DNA of 64,000 nt from CSBr16-58 sp051859825 (GTDB taxonomy: Bacteria; Bacteroidota; Bacteroidia; Flavobacteriales; Schleiferiaceae): NCBI GenBank assembly GCA_051859825.1, contig JBHYFA010000003.1, forward strand, positions 1 to 64,000, given 5' to 3'. Shown here piece after piece: positions 28,025 to 36,824 of the stretch. The translations under genes and the position numbers were made by a program. The notes beneath the pieces are model-generated. The model had not been told where the DNA came from and did no database searches. It was given only the letters and a program-made list of their open reading frames with translations. The number at the start of each line of letters is the position of its first letter. The first letter of the stretch is position 1.

Positions 28025-29129
28025 ATTATACCTCGGTATAATCCTGTTTTTGCCCGCCTTATTGGTTGGGCAAGATCCTATTTTTTCTACCCAGTTTTGG
28101 GGTGATCGCTTATTTTTAAATCCTGCTTATGCCGGGGTAGATAATTCATTGTCGGTAAGTGCGCTTACTAGGCAGCAATGGACTGCGCTTAACGGTCGGT
28201 ATCAAACCAATTTACTCTCGGTTGACGCCCCGTTTAATTACGCGAAAAATTCCAATGTTGGTCTTGGTTTTCGCTTTATCGATCACCGTGCCGGCGATGC
28301 AGGGTATGGTCGTTTTGAAATGTCGCCCATTCTCTCTGCTCATCTTGGAGGTCGGAATTTTACTTTCGGAGCAGGCATTCAATACGGCATAGGTCAAGTG
28401 CAAATAGATTGGTCACGATTGATATTTAGCGACCAAATTAATACGTTTTCAAATGAGATTAACCCAAGCTCAGTTATCAATATTGGAAATGATGTAAGTG
28501 ACCTTATTCACGACCTTTCTGCGGGCTTATTATTCCGCTATTTGATCGATGATCGTAATACAGAAAAAGGACTCTTTTCTTTGGGCGTGAGCGTTTTTCA
28601 TATCAATCGACCGAGGGAGACTTTGATTGGAATTGATCGCAGAATGGATCCGAGGGTTACGGTTCATGCGCAAACGCATTTTCCCATTTCGCATTATAAA
28701 ACACCTCCGGAGCGAAAGGTATTTATGAGCGTGGGGTATGTTTACAATTTTCAATCTGTTCTAACCACCAACACCCTTCATGTGAGAAGAAATTTTGGTG
28801 AGTATTTGTTTATGGGCTTAGCTTGGCGAAGCGAACAATACGTGTTTTTCGATAGCCGTAGGGAGTCGATAATCCTTACTACGTTGATAAATGTTACCGA
28901 CGACCTAAGGATTACGTATGGCTACGACTTTGTTTTTTCCCAATTAGGAGCACAGAATACTGCTGGCTCTCACGAAATAGGATTGGTAATTCGATTCTCC
29001 GGGGTGCAAATTGGTTCAAATCTAAAAAAGAAACGTATGGGGCGGTCGCGCGCTCAAGATTGTTGGTATCACATGAATGAACGCCCAACACGAATCCCCA
29101 GACGTATCCAAAATATGATTGTTTATTAG
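27999..29129 (+). CDS. PorP/SprF family type IX secretion accessory protein
   Basis: A 376-aa outer-membrane protein. The GTG start at 27999, inside the 3' end of the PKD gene, gives a good signal peptide (LGIILFLPALLVGQ). The mature start DPIFSTQFWGDRLFLNPAYAG is the family hallmark (SQ/Y...NPAYAG), followed by RQQW and a barrel of about 14 strands. PorP/SprF proteins pair with type B-signal cargo and help its secretion or surface attachment; the 26-bp overlap with the giant gene implies co-translation and a dedicated partner. The C-terminal ~35 residues are basic and Arg-rich beyond the barrel, which is less usual. Its end overlaps the convergent T9SS gene by 4 bp. Confidence 0.9.
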   Translation: MDRLTSLGRLYLGIILFLPALLVGQDPIFSTQFWGDRLFLNPAYAGVDNSLSVSALTRQQWTALNGRYQTNLLSVDAPFNYAKNSNVGLGFRFIDHRAGDAGYGRFEMSPILSAHLGGRNFTFGAGIQYGIGQVQIDWSRLIFSDQINTFSNEINPSSVINIGNDVSDLIHDLSAGLLFRYLIDDRNTEKGLFSLGVSVFHINRPRETLIGIDRRMDPRVTVHAQTHFPISHYKTPPERKVFMSVGYVYNFQSVLTTNTLHVRRNFGEYLFMGLAWRSEQYVFFDSRRESIILTTLINVTDDLRITYGYDFVFSQLGAQNTAGSHEIGLVIRFSGVQIGSNLKKKRMGRSRAQDCWYHMNERPTRIPRRIQNMIVY

Positions 29130-31711
29130 TAGCGAATCAATCTTAAACTTAGCCGGTTATCCACTCTCAAAAAGTACACTCCTGCTGGGTACTGCTGCAA
29201 GTCGAGTAATACATCCTCGCGGCGGGTAATGCTTGCGGGAATTTCTTGGCCTTGAGCGTTGAAGATTTGAATAACCGAATGCCGGTCGATTCCTTTAATT
29301 GTAAACTGTCCGGTGGATGGGTTAGGGAATGCTTCGATGGAATTGAGGTCTCCGTATTGAAACACGCTTAAGCAGCTGTCAACATCCATCATGAGCATAT
29401 CGGTTCCTTCGCAGCCATTGCCGTCGGTATAGCTATAAACTACTGGGTGGGTACCAATGCCGGCTAAGGCGGGAACAAATACATTTCCTACCACGCCCGG
29501 CCCGCTAAAGCTTCCTCCGCTCGGGGTGCCGGCGAGGTTTACGGTATCGCTGTAGATACAGAAGCTATTAACCGTGTTGGTAATGCTAACGCTCGGTGGA
29601 TTTACTACATTTACGCTAAAGGTTCCAGTGCTAGAACATCCGTCGGGGTCGGTGAATTCGTAGGTGATAGTTGTAGTTCCTGTTCCGGCAACGCTAGGGT
29701 CAAAAAGATTACCCGTTGTGATTCCTGTTCCGGTAAATGTTCCGCCTCCCGGTTGCACAAAAGGATAGAGCGAAACAGGGCCTCCGCCAGAACATACCGC
29801 AGCAGGAGTGGTAGGCAGTACCAAAGTAGGAGCTGCTTTTACTTGAATGCTTTGGGTTGCGGTTTGCGGACTACTATTAATGGTTACAGTGTAGGTAATG
29901 GTGTGTGTGCCAACACCTGCTGTGGCGGGGTTGAATTGTCCGGCAGTTACGCCCGGTCCGCTATACGTTCCACCTGCTGGAAATCCACCTGAAAGTGCAA
30001 AGGCAGGGTCGGAGGCGCAAACGTCTTGGAAGGCATCCAAAGTTGCGAAGTTCTGACAAGCCCCGGTAGATGTGTCACTGCAACCAATGATTCTCAGGTG
30101 AGGAACATTGAATTGACGGGAGTTTTGGTAGCCGGTGTACCATCCGGGTTGAGAAGTGAGGTACATGAGGTTTGCCATGGCCGGAGCCCAAACCCTGGCG
30201 TCGTTCATCAAGTTGATGGTGGTGGTTCCGGCGTCAAATTCGGCGGTGATATAGTGGTTGCCAGGTTGAAGTGTGGGGGGATTAGCGAAAGTCGCGGTTA
30301 CGGTTTGTGCCGCTATATGTGTCGCCGTGATGGTTACGGTATCAACTGCTAGTGGTGTAGGGTTGGTTAATGGCGTGGTGGTGTGAACCTTGAAAATTAT
30401 TTTTCCTCCGGCCGTGGTTGTTCCGGCAATGCCCGCAACGGCTCCCAGTACCACTTCTTGGTTTACCAATTCAAACTGCGATGAAACTTGGCCGATATTT
30501 CCTAATTGGGGTGTGCCAATGGTGTTGGAAAAATAGGGGAAATGTTGACCGGTTTGGTTGTCAGATACCACAAAAACGAGGGTGTCTTTTTCGGCATCAG
30601 CAATGCCTATGCTGTCGGAAACTATGCGATACGCTGCTGTATATACCCCTGGGCCTGGGGCTAAGAATGCGTTGGTTGTGGTTTGAGCTAGGGTAGCGGT
30701 ATCGCCGGAGGCTAAAGATCCAAAAGGAAGTGAGGAAAGGCTTTGCACCAAAGTCGCTCCTTGTAAAATATCAACCTCCAAACGGGCATTGGTTTGGGCT
30801 GCGGTTCCGAAATTCACGAAGTTTGCCCCAAAGCGAAAAGAGCGATTCTGACGGGTGGAGACGTAGCCGTGTCTTTTTTCGTTACGCGTATCATTCCATA
30901 CGTCAAAAACAATTCCGTCGTCATCAGTGAAGGGTGCCAAACGGTGGGCGGGTAGTTCGGTGATTTTGATATCGTCGATTTGACAAAAATAGTAAGCGAA
31001 GTTATTACCATTGGCCAAGGTACCATCGTAAACGAAACGCAGACGCACTTGAGAAAATCCGCCCGCGATGGAAGAGATATCAAATTCGGCTTTGGCATTG
31101 GTAGGCGAACTTTCATTTACCCCCACATTTTCGCCAAAGTAAACGGTGTCTAACCACGAATTTCCATCATTGGTACTGATGGCAACGCCAAATCTGGAAG
31201 AAAAATTACGCACAAAATAGTGGAATTCTAATTTCACAAAGGGATGGTTACTCAAATCTATCGCTTCCGTGGTAAGACGCCCAATGTGTGGTGCAGGAGC
31301 AGCGCCTTGTCCAAAAGCGCCCACAACGCCACCATTGTCGAGATAGTCGGAGTCAAAAATCATAAATCCGTTTGCTCGGGTGGGACTATTGATTGGCGTT
31401 CCCGGAGCGCCGTATGCCCCGCGCGAACCGGTGGCGTTACTAGGCGAAGTAAGCGGCCCGCGATATTCCCATACGGAGGCGGCGTAAAGTCCACCTGCCG
31501 GATTTTGCCCGAGATTGGTCCACGTTGAAGGAATACCATTGGCAAAATCTTCTTCCCAAATCACCGTTGCCTGCGTTCGTGCCTGAATATCAGGTTGTAA
31601 AGGGCTTTGTGTGTAGCTTTGGTCTTCACATAATTCAGCGGGAATAGCGGTTTGTCCAAATGCGCACATCGCTGAAATCAAAAAAAGGGAGATGAATAGA
31701 TTTTTTTTCAT
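29126..31711 (-). CDS. T9SS type A sorting domain-containing secreted protein
   Basis: An 861-aa exported protein with a signal peptide (MKKNLFISLFLISAMCAFGQ). Residues ~45-255 resemble a carbohydrate-binding/jelly-roll anchor domain (VIWEEDFANGIPSTWTN..., then FCQIDDIKITE). Beta-sandwich segments follow, then three repeats with the text GG.FSGPGV/GTYSGPGV...AGVGTHTI.Y.. at ~570-770. The last ~80 residues (IEAFPNPSTGQFTIKG...YPAGVYFLRVDN) are a classical type A T9SS signal. No catalytic motif is visible, so it is likely structural or adhesive. It is convergent with the PorP/SprF gene. Confidence 0.85.
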   Translation of the reverse strand: MKKNLFISLFLISAMCAFGQTAIPAELCEDQSYTQSPLQPDIQARTQATVIWEEDFANGIPSTWTNLGQNPAGGLYAASVWEYRGPLTSPSNATGSRGAYGAPGTPINSPTRANGFMIFDSDYLDNGGVVGAFGQGAAPAPHIGRLTTEAIDLSNHPFVKLEFHYFVRNFSSRFGVAISTNDGNSWLDTVYFGENVGVNESSPTNAKAEFDISSIAGGFSQVRLRFVYDGTLANGNNFAYYFCQIDDIKITELPAHRLAPFTDDDGIVFDVWNDTRNEKRHGYVSTRQNRSFRFGANFVNFGTAAQTNARLEVDILQGATLVQSLSSLPFGSLASGDTATLAQTTTNAFLAPGPGVYTAAYRIVSDSIGIADAEKDTLVFVVSDNQTGQHFPYFSNTIGTPQLGNIGQVSSQFELVNQEVVLGAVAGIAGTTTAGGKIIFKVHTTTPLTNPTPLAVDTVTITATHIAAQTVTATFANPPTLQPGNHYITAEFDAGTTTINLMNDARVWAPAMANLMYLTSQPGWYTGYQNSRQFNVPHLRIIGCSDTSTGACQNFATLDAFQDVCASDPAFALSGGFPAGGTYSGPGVTAGQFNPATAGVGTHTITYTVTINSSPQTATQSIQVKAAPTLVLPTTPAAVCSGGGPVSLYPFVQPGGGTFTGTGITTGNLFDPSVAGTGTTTITYEFTDPDGCSSTGTFSVNVVNPPSVSITNTVNSFCIYSDTVNLAGTPSGGSFSGPGVVGNVFVPALAGIGTHPVVYSYTDGNGCEGTDMLMMDVDSCLSVFQYGDLNSIEAFPNPSTGQFTIKGIDRHSVIQIFNAQGQEIPASITRREDVLLDLQQYPAGVYFLRVDNRLSLRLIRY

Positions 31712-31929
31712 GGTGAAGGGTTTTTGGGAGGGTTAATTCATTAATCTTTTGGCCTTGACGAATGTACAAAAAAAATCTATACGTGGATTGAATAAATTCT
31801 GAGTGAGCAGTTTTTTTATTTTAAGGTTTGAGTTTTCCCATCAGAATAGCGATTTGATAAGTAAACGATTGGGTTTCTAAACGAACATAACAAAGCTGTT
31901 TGACCTGATAGACGGCTGCTAAATAAAGA

Positions 31930-31990
31930 TTTGCTCGGCAATACATTTTGATTGTAAATTTGTCTGCTAAATGACACAATAACTGTCATT
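31930..31990 (+). promoter_or_regulatory. promoter and operator of the S24/XRE regulator
   Basis: TTTG (31930-31933), a 21-nt spacer and TAAATTTG (31955-31962) give a strong Bacteroidota promoter. Just downstream lies the inverted repeat AATGACA (31970-31976) / TGTCATT (31984-31990) with a 7-nt centre, close to the expected transcription start. This suggests autorepression by the regulator starting at 32011. The rest of 31712-32010 shows nothing else I can support. Confidence 0.7.
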
Positions 31991-32010
31991 CCGATAAATT
32001 CTCAAGAAAA

Positions 32011-32811
32011 ATGCATTACCTCTCCACGAATCTCAAGCTTCTTCGCAAGCGCAAGGGCTGGTCGCAAGGCGATTTGGCCGCTCGTTACGAAATCAGTCGC
32101 AGTGCCATTAGTTCCTACGAACTCGGAACGGCCGAGCCCAATATTCTCACATTATTGAAAATGTCGGAGGATTTCCGGGTGTCGATTGATCGTTTTGTAC
32201 GTCAAGATCTCACAAAGCTGCCCGAGCATCTCCTGAGTGCCATCGAGCGCGGGGTGGATTTCGATTATGCGGGTAAGGGTTTGCGCGTACTGGCCACCAC
32301 CGTTGACGATGAGGATAATGAGCGTATTACGTTGGTTTCGGCAAAGGCCAAAGCGGGCTATACTGCCGGCTATGGCGACCCCGAGTATTTAGCAGAGTTG
32401 CCCAATTTCCGACTGCCCTTTTTGCCCGGAAATAAAACCTACCGAGCTTTTCAGATAAGCGGTGATTCCATGCCGCCCATCGCCGATGGTTCCATTGTAA
32501 TTGGTTCGTACGTTGATGATTGGAATCACATCAAGGAGCATGAGCGTTACATTGTTGTGAGCAAGGAAGATGGGGTGGTTTTGAAGTTCGTTTCCGGTAA
32601 TTGGAAGGAAGACGGCGATTTTGTTTTTTCATCTTCCAATCCCATTTACCCGCCCTACACCTTTCCTGCCCGCGAGGTTTTAGAGCTCTGGAAGTTTGAA
32701 GCCGTCATCAGTGAGAAGGTCGAAGCCCTCGAAGTCGAAAGTCAATCCGAAATCCTGCGAAAAATTCAGGCTGATTTGGCGGAGTTGCGCGCGGAGATGA
32801 GGAGGGGGTGA
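32011..32811 (+). CDS. XRE-type regulator with S24 (LexA-like) peptidase domain
   Basis: A 266-aa phage-repressor-like protein. Residues ~6-60 are a Cro/CI helix-turn-helix (GWSQGDLAARYEISRSAISSYELG). Residues ~145-225 are an S24 domain with the nucleophile Ser in ISGDSMPPI and the general-base Lys in GVVLKFV. A possible Ala-Gly cleavage site lies in SAKAKAGYTAGY (~115). The C-terminal ~35 residues form a charged helix or coiled coil (EALEVESQSEILRKIQADLAEL). Such proteins respond to RecA-type DNA-damage signals or act as stress regulators. Its last 113 bp are repeated at 33760-33877 beyond the KilA-N gene. Confidence 0.88.
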   Translation: MHYLSTNLKLLRKRKGWSQGDLAARYEISRSAISSYELGTAEPNILTLLKMSEDFRVSIDRFVRQDLTKLPEHLLSAIERGVDFDYAGKGLRVLATTVDDEDNERITLVSAKAKAGYTAGYGDPEYLAELPNFRLPFLPGNKTYRAFQISGDSMPPIADGSIVIGSYVDDWNHIKEHERYIVVSKEDGVVLKFVSGNWKEDGDFVFSSSNPIYPPYTFPAREVLELWKFEAVISEKVEALEVESQSEILRKIQADLAELRAEMRRG

Positions 32812-32816
32812 TTTTG
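32699..32816 (+). repeat. 118-bp direct repeat, left copy (3' end of the S24 gene)
   Basis: This covers the final 113 bp of the regulator gene plus 5 bp. It matches 33760-33877 at 110 of 118 positions without indels, with a constant offset of 1061 bp. Confidence 0.9.
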
Positions 32817-32908
32817 AGTTCATTTCTCAGTATTGAGTAAAATTAAAGTGGGCAAATTTGACCATTTAAATCTCATAAATTCTGTGCGATTGGAAAAAGT
32901 AACGATAT

Positions 32909-33721
32909 ATGGCAAAGAAAAAGAAACTCAGTGTTAAGGGAACAGAAGTAATGATTTCTGTCGAAAAAGAAGGCGAGTTCATCTCACTTACCGATATGTT
33001 GAAGGCCAAAGACGGTGATTTTTTTATCTCTGACTGGTTGAGAAATCGCAATACTGTTGAATTTCTTGGCATTTGGGAGTCTGTCAATAATCCAGATTTT
33101 AATTATGGCGAATTCGCCATAATTAGAAGTCAGGCAGGCTTGAACAATTACAAAATAAGTGTCAAAGAATGGAATGAAAAAACGAATGCCATTGGATTAA
33201 AAGCTACTTCAGGTAGATATGGTGGAACCTATGCTCACATTGACATCGCTTTTGAATTTGGAATGTGGATTAGTGCTGAATTCAAGGTTTATCTCATTCA
33301 GGAATATAAGCGTCTAAAAGAAGATGAAAACAACCGAAAAAAGCTTGATTGGGATCTACAGCGTACACTTGCCAAGGTGAATTACACCATTCATACAGAT
33401 GCCATTAAGGAAAGATTGATTCCAGCGAAACTCACTAAAATACAAACTTCATTAATTTATGCTACGGAAGCTGATTTACTGAACATGGCATTGTTTGGTA
33501 AAACTGCTTCTGATTGGCGTGCAGAAAATCCTAATGTCAAAGGAAACATTCGTGATGTTGCCACTCTTGAGCAGCTGGTTGTACTCTCCAACTTGGAAAG
33601 TATCAATGCTGTACTGATTCGGCAAGGTCTTAGTCATTTAGAACGACTTACTAAACTCAACCAAATAGCCATTACGCAAATGACCTCTTTGGTTAATAAT
33701 GCAAACCTGAAACGACTCTAA
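32909..33721 (+). CDS. KilA-N domain-containing protein
   Basis: A 270-aa protein of phage/DNA-virus ancestry. The KilA-N domain spans ~10-130: EGEFISLTDMLKA, FFISDWLRNRNTVEFLGIWE and YGGTYAHIDIAFEFGMWIS are its signature, implying nucleic-acid binding. The C-terminal half (~135-270) is helical with DWDLQRTLAKVNYTIHTDAI and ends in MTSLVNNANLKRL, a layout common in chromosomal KilA-N proteins of Bacteroidota. Function is unknown. It is enclosed by a direct repeat (32699-32816 and 33760-33877), which marks it as an inserted cassette or a survivor of local rearrangement. Confidence 0.88.
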   Translation: MAKKKKLSVKGTEVMISVEKEGEFISLTDMLKAKDGDFFISDWLRNRNTVEFLGIWESVNNPDFNYGEFAIIRSQAGLNNYKISVKEWNEKTNAIGLKATSGRYGGTYAHIDIAFEFGMWISAEFKVYLIQEYKRLKEDENNRKKLDWDLQRTLAKVNYTIHTDAIKERLIPAKLTKIQTSLIYATEADLLNMALFGKTASDWRAENPNVKGNIRDVATLEQLVVLSNLESINAVLIRQGLSHLERLTKLNQIAITQMTSLVNNANLKRL

Positions 33722-33759
33722 TAAATGGAATTGACATCTTATTTTCTTCCCAGTCTATA

Positions 33760-33877
33760 AAGCCGTAATCAGTGAGAAGGTCGAAGCCCTCGAGGCCGAA
33801 AGTCAATCAGAAATCCTGCGAAAAATTCAGGCTGATTTGGCGGGGTTGCGTGTGGAGATGAAGAGGGGGTGATTTTG
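33760..33877 (+). repeat. 118-bp direct repeat, right copy (orphan tail of an S24 gene)
   Basis: This is a partial duplicate of the 3' end of the S24/XRE gene. The first changes are silent or conservative (for example GAA to GAG), so it once was coding. There is no upstream part, so it is a gene remnant or the target duplication of an insertion. Confidence 0.85.
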
Positions 33878-33897
33878 TTTCGCGCGAGGCTTTAATG

Positions 33898-33970
33898 TTT
33901 CACGCAAAGTCGCAAAGTCGCGAAGAGAAAAACCTTAGCGTCTTGGCGAGAAATAAAAATAGTTTCACGC
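33898..33970. repeat. CGCAAAG-type intergenic repeat
   Basis: CGCAAAGTCGCAAAG (33903-33917) is partly complementary to CTTAGCGTCTTGGCG (33934-33948), and TTTCACGC flanks both ends (33898-33905, 33963-33970). It shares AGTCGCAAAG with the tract at 2990-3083. A TATCTTTG box at 33996-34003 follows, very close to the next ATG. Confidence 0.5.
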
Positions 33971-34007
33971 CCAATTTCAAATCCTCAATTGCAATTATCT
34001 TTGCTCC

Positions 34008-35789
34008 ATGAAGCACTTTTTACCCCTTCTTTGCTTTCTTTTTAGTTTTCCCCTCTCCGCCCAGCTCCGCGAGTTCTACATCATTGAGCGAGAGCCAGAC
34101 GGCATTTCTGTTATACAAGCCAGCACAGAGTACCCAGACAACGCCATGATTTTGGTTTACTCCGATTTAGAGGGTTTAGATTTTCGCTCTTCAGTTGGAG
34201 GGGTAAACCAGCAGCGGTATAATTCGCGAGCAAATAGATACGAAATCTTGGTTAGCCCTCAGCGGCAGATTTTGTTTGTGGCGGCGAAGGGGTTTATTGA
34301 GCAAAGAATAGCGTTAATCAATCCGAGTCCGAAGGCGGTGTTCTATTATTTGGTGGAGGAGAAAAGAGGGCAAGACTCAACAATGGTATTTTTTACAGTT
34401 GAACCAACAGATGCGGTTTTGTTCGTAGATAGCGTTGAAGTAGAGGTGAATAAAACCGTTAAGATACCGATTGGTGATAGAAATATTGAAATTATGGCAG
34501 AGGGATACAAGACTTTTTCAGATATTGTAAATATTACCAAGGAAGAAGTGAAATACGATTTTACATTAAGAAAATTAGAGCTTGTTTCAGTAAAGTTGAA
34601 AACCAATGTAGGTGGAGCATTAGTAGAGATAGATGGTAAGGTGGTAGGTGAGTCTGATGAAAAAGGGCACTTTAGTTGGGTATTATATCCAGGTATCCAT
34701 TCTTTAAAGTTAAGGAAGTCGGGGTATCTTAGGAAAGCAGTTGATATTACCGTTAATGAAGAAGGTAATAATGTTTTTGAACTTGAGTTGACAAAAAATG
34801 CTGGTTATGTGGAATTTGTAATCAGTCCATCTGATGCAGTAATTACATTAAATAAAAAACGTTTAGACGATTTGAAACAGGCTGAATTGGTTCCAGGTAA
34901 ATATCAATTGACAATTAGTAGGATTGGGTTTTATGATTATAATGAGTCCTTTGAAATCAGTATAAACCAAAATAAAAGGATTGAAGTTAGTCTCGTGCCT
35001 CAAATGGGTGAGCTTGAATTCACTCCAGATCCTTCAAACGCTTCTGTGGTGCTGCGTAATGTTGATGGTAAGGCTGTTCAACAATGGAAAGGTGCTATTA
35101 CATTAAAAGATGTTCAAGTCGGCAGATATGAGCTTGTTGTATCGGCTCAAGGTTATCGAACTCAAAGAAAAAGGGTCGATGTAAAGGAGAATAAGAAAAC
35201 GGAGGTTAAAGTTGTATTAGAAGAGCCTCTCAGCTTTCAAAAGCTCTTTGTGGCCAAGAAATATGAGCCTACTTCATTTTTACATTTGACTTATTTGCCG
35301 CATTTGCAAGATGGTCAAGTTTCTCTTATGAACTCAAACTATGGCATCAATTATTCATTTACATTTAAGCAGTGGGGAGGATATGTTGAGTATGGTAGGA
35401 GTTTAAATTTTGAGTCTTCTTCTTTGGAATACTCTGAAGGGACGGTAACTGGCAGCCAACTTTTTCCTGAAGGTTTAACGGGAACTTTTGTTCCTGGAAC
35501 GAACATTTCTTCTTATGAGATTGGGGCAGGTATTCTTTATCGTTTCGGTATTTTCACAGCTTCGTTAGGGGTAAGTTATTATGATTATCAGTTTAGGCAG
35601 TTTGCGGATTTTGACAGTCAAGAGATTGAAAATAATTTGATGATAAATATTCCAACTAATGGATTTACAGGAGTTATCCCAAAGGCAGGTCTTCGGGTTT
35701 TGCTGAAGAACTTTTCATTAGGTTATAGCGTAGCAACCTATCATCCTCAATCTATTGGAAACATGCTAATGTTAGGTTTTGCTTTTTAA
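34008..35789 (+). CDS. PEGA-repeat protein with C-terminal outer-membrane barrel
   Basis: A 593-aa exported protein. The signal peptide (MKHFLPLLCFLFSFPLSAQ) is followed by a beta domain and then at least three PEGA-like repeats between ~120 and 410. Their core is a short Gly-Lys-Pro-type turn with ...G.Y.L.IS..GY/F (GDRNIEIMAEGYKTF, YPGIHSLKLRKSGY, VPGKYQLTISRIGF, QVGRYELVVSAQGY). The last ~180 residues look like a barrel (YGINYSFTFKQWGGYVEYG, AGILYRFGIF, MLMLGFAF). PEGA domains are surface-protein modules, probably binding glycan or protein. It leads a co-directional trio, with the FISUMP gene 6 nt downstream. The DNA is clearly more AT-rich than the regulator genes before it. Confidence 0.75.
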   Translation: MKHFLPLLCFLFSFPLSAQLREFYIIEREPDGISVIQASTEYPDNAMILVYSDLEGLDFRSSVGGVNQQRYNSRANRYEILVSPQRQILFVAAKGFIEQRIALINPSPKAVFYYLVEEKRGQDSTMVFFTVEPTDAVLFVDSVEVEVNKTVKIPIGDRNIEIMAEGYKTFSDIVNITKEEVKYDFTLRKLELVSVKLKTNVGGALVEIDGKVVGESDEKGHFSWVLYPGIHSLKLRKSGYLRKAVDITVNEEGNNVFELELTKNAGYVEFVISPSDAVITLNKKRLDDLKQAELVPGKYQLTISRIGFYDYNESFEISINQNKRIEVSLVPQMGELEFTPDPSNASVVLRNVDGKAVQQWKGAITLKDVQVGRYELVVSAQGYRTQRKRVDVKENKKTEVKVVLEEPLSFQKLFVAKKYEPTSFLHLTYLPHLQDGQVSLMNSNYGINYSFTFKQWGGYVEYGRSLNFESSSLEYSEGTVTGSQLFPEGLTGTFVPGTNISSYEIGAGILYRFGIFTASLGVSYYDYQFRQFADFDSQEIENNLMINIPTNGFTGVIPKAGLRVLLKNFSLGYSVATYHPQSIGNMLMLGFAF

Positions 35790-35795
35790 TTGTAT

Positions 35796-36824
35796 ATGGC
35801 GCACAAGTATAAATATAGCCTGTTGTTCATTGTCATTTTATTTGCGCAATGCAGGAAAGATGCGGACTTAGTTGACGTTGACTTTGATGTTCGAAATTCT
35901 GGTGAAATTGAAAGATTAATGTGCGATAGCCTTCATTATTTCGGCAATTTAATTGCTGGTAGAGAAGCCGAAAATGTTTCTTTTACATTATTTTATATTG
36001 GAGGAAATGGAGATGCTCACGGCGAGGTGCGTATTCAATCTAATGCTGTAGAAGGATTGCAAGCAGCGTTAGCACCATCAGTTTTTGAAATTGGTAAAGG
36101 AAGTCTTGAGTTTAAAATTACAGGAACACCTGCTCACAAAGGCGTTGCTCGATTTACTATTCTTATTGGCGGGCTCAGTTGTGAAGTGGAATTTGATGTT
36201 TACGAATCGCTTTATCCAAATAATAGTGCTTTTTGTGCTGCTGAAACTGAAGTAGTTGATGTGCTTAATCCAATTACCGGAAGGATATGGATGGATAGAA
36301 ATTTAGGGGCGAGTCAAGTGGCAACTGAGCCAACCGATGCATCTTCCTATGGGTATTTATATCAATGGGGTAGGTTTACTGACGGACACCAATGTAGAAA
36401 TTCTGGGATGCAGTCAGAGCTTAGTGGAACAGCCGAACCACAACATTCAAATTTTATTACTGTTAGCGCATTGCCGTTTGACTGGAAATCTCCTCAAGAT
36501 GATGCGTTATGGAGTGGTAATTCAATCAATAATCCTTGTCCAAATGGTTATCGGCTACCTACACCAGAAGAGTTTATGGACGAAGTTAATTCATGGAAGT
36601 CTCAAAATGGACAAGGGGCTTTTGAATCTATTTTAAAACTCCCTCTTTCTGGGCATCGCCATTATGCTAATGGAATTATTTATGGCGAAGGCACAGCAGG
36701 TTACTATTGGACTAGTGGCACAGAAGGAATTAATGCAATTGATATGAGCTTTGAACAAAGTGAAGCAAAGCAAGAAGCTATATTTAGAGCAGATGGAAGT
36801 AGTGTGAGGTGTATTAAGGATTGA
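35796..36824 (+). CDS. FISUMP-domain lipoprotein
   Basis: A 342-aa protein. I take ATG 35796 (MAHKYKYSLLFIVILFAQC) over the TTG at 35790. A hydrophobic signal ends in a Cys at ~19, so it may be a lipoprotein, although Gln before the Cys is unusual. After a beta-sandwich region, residues ~155-342 match the Fibrobacter succinogenes paralogous (FISUMP) domain: TGRIWMDRNLGAS, YLYQWGRFTDGHQC, NPCPNGYRLPTPEEF, GYYWTSGT and SVRCIKD. These are extracellular, of unknown biochemical role. It sits between a PEGA protein and an SBBP protein and shares a TGATG overlap with the latter. Confidence 0.8.
   Translation: MAHKYKYSLLFIVILFAQCRKDADLVDVDFDVRNSGEIERLMCDSLHYFGNLIAGREAENVSFTLFYIGGNGDAHGEVRIQSNAVEGLQAALAPSVFEIGKGSLEFKITGTPAHKGVARFTILIGGLSCEVEFDVYESLYPNNSAFCAAETEVVDVLNPITGRIWMDRNLGASQVATEPTDASSYGYLYQWGRFTDGHQCRNSGMQSELSGTAEPQHSNFITVSALPFDWKSPQDDALWSGNSINNPCPNGYRLPTPEEFMDEVNSWKSQNGQGAFESILKLPLSGHRHYANGIIYGEGTAGYYWTSGTEGINAIDMSFEQSEAKQEAIFRADGSSVRCIKD

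Noticed and set aside
32909..33721. A complete prophage around the KilA-N gene
   Set aside because: No capsid, portal, terminase, tail or integrase genes are present; only the S24 regulator and KilA-N protein have a phage flavour.
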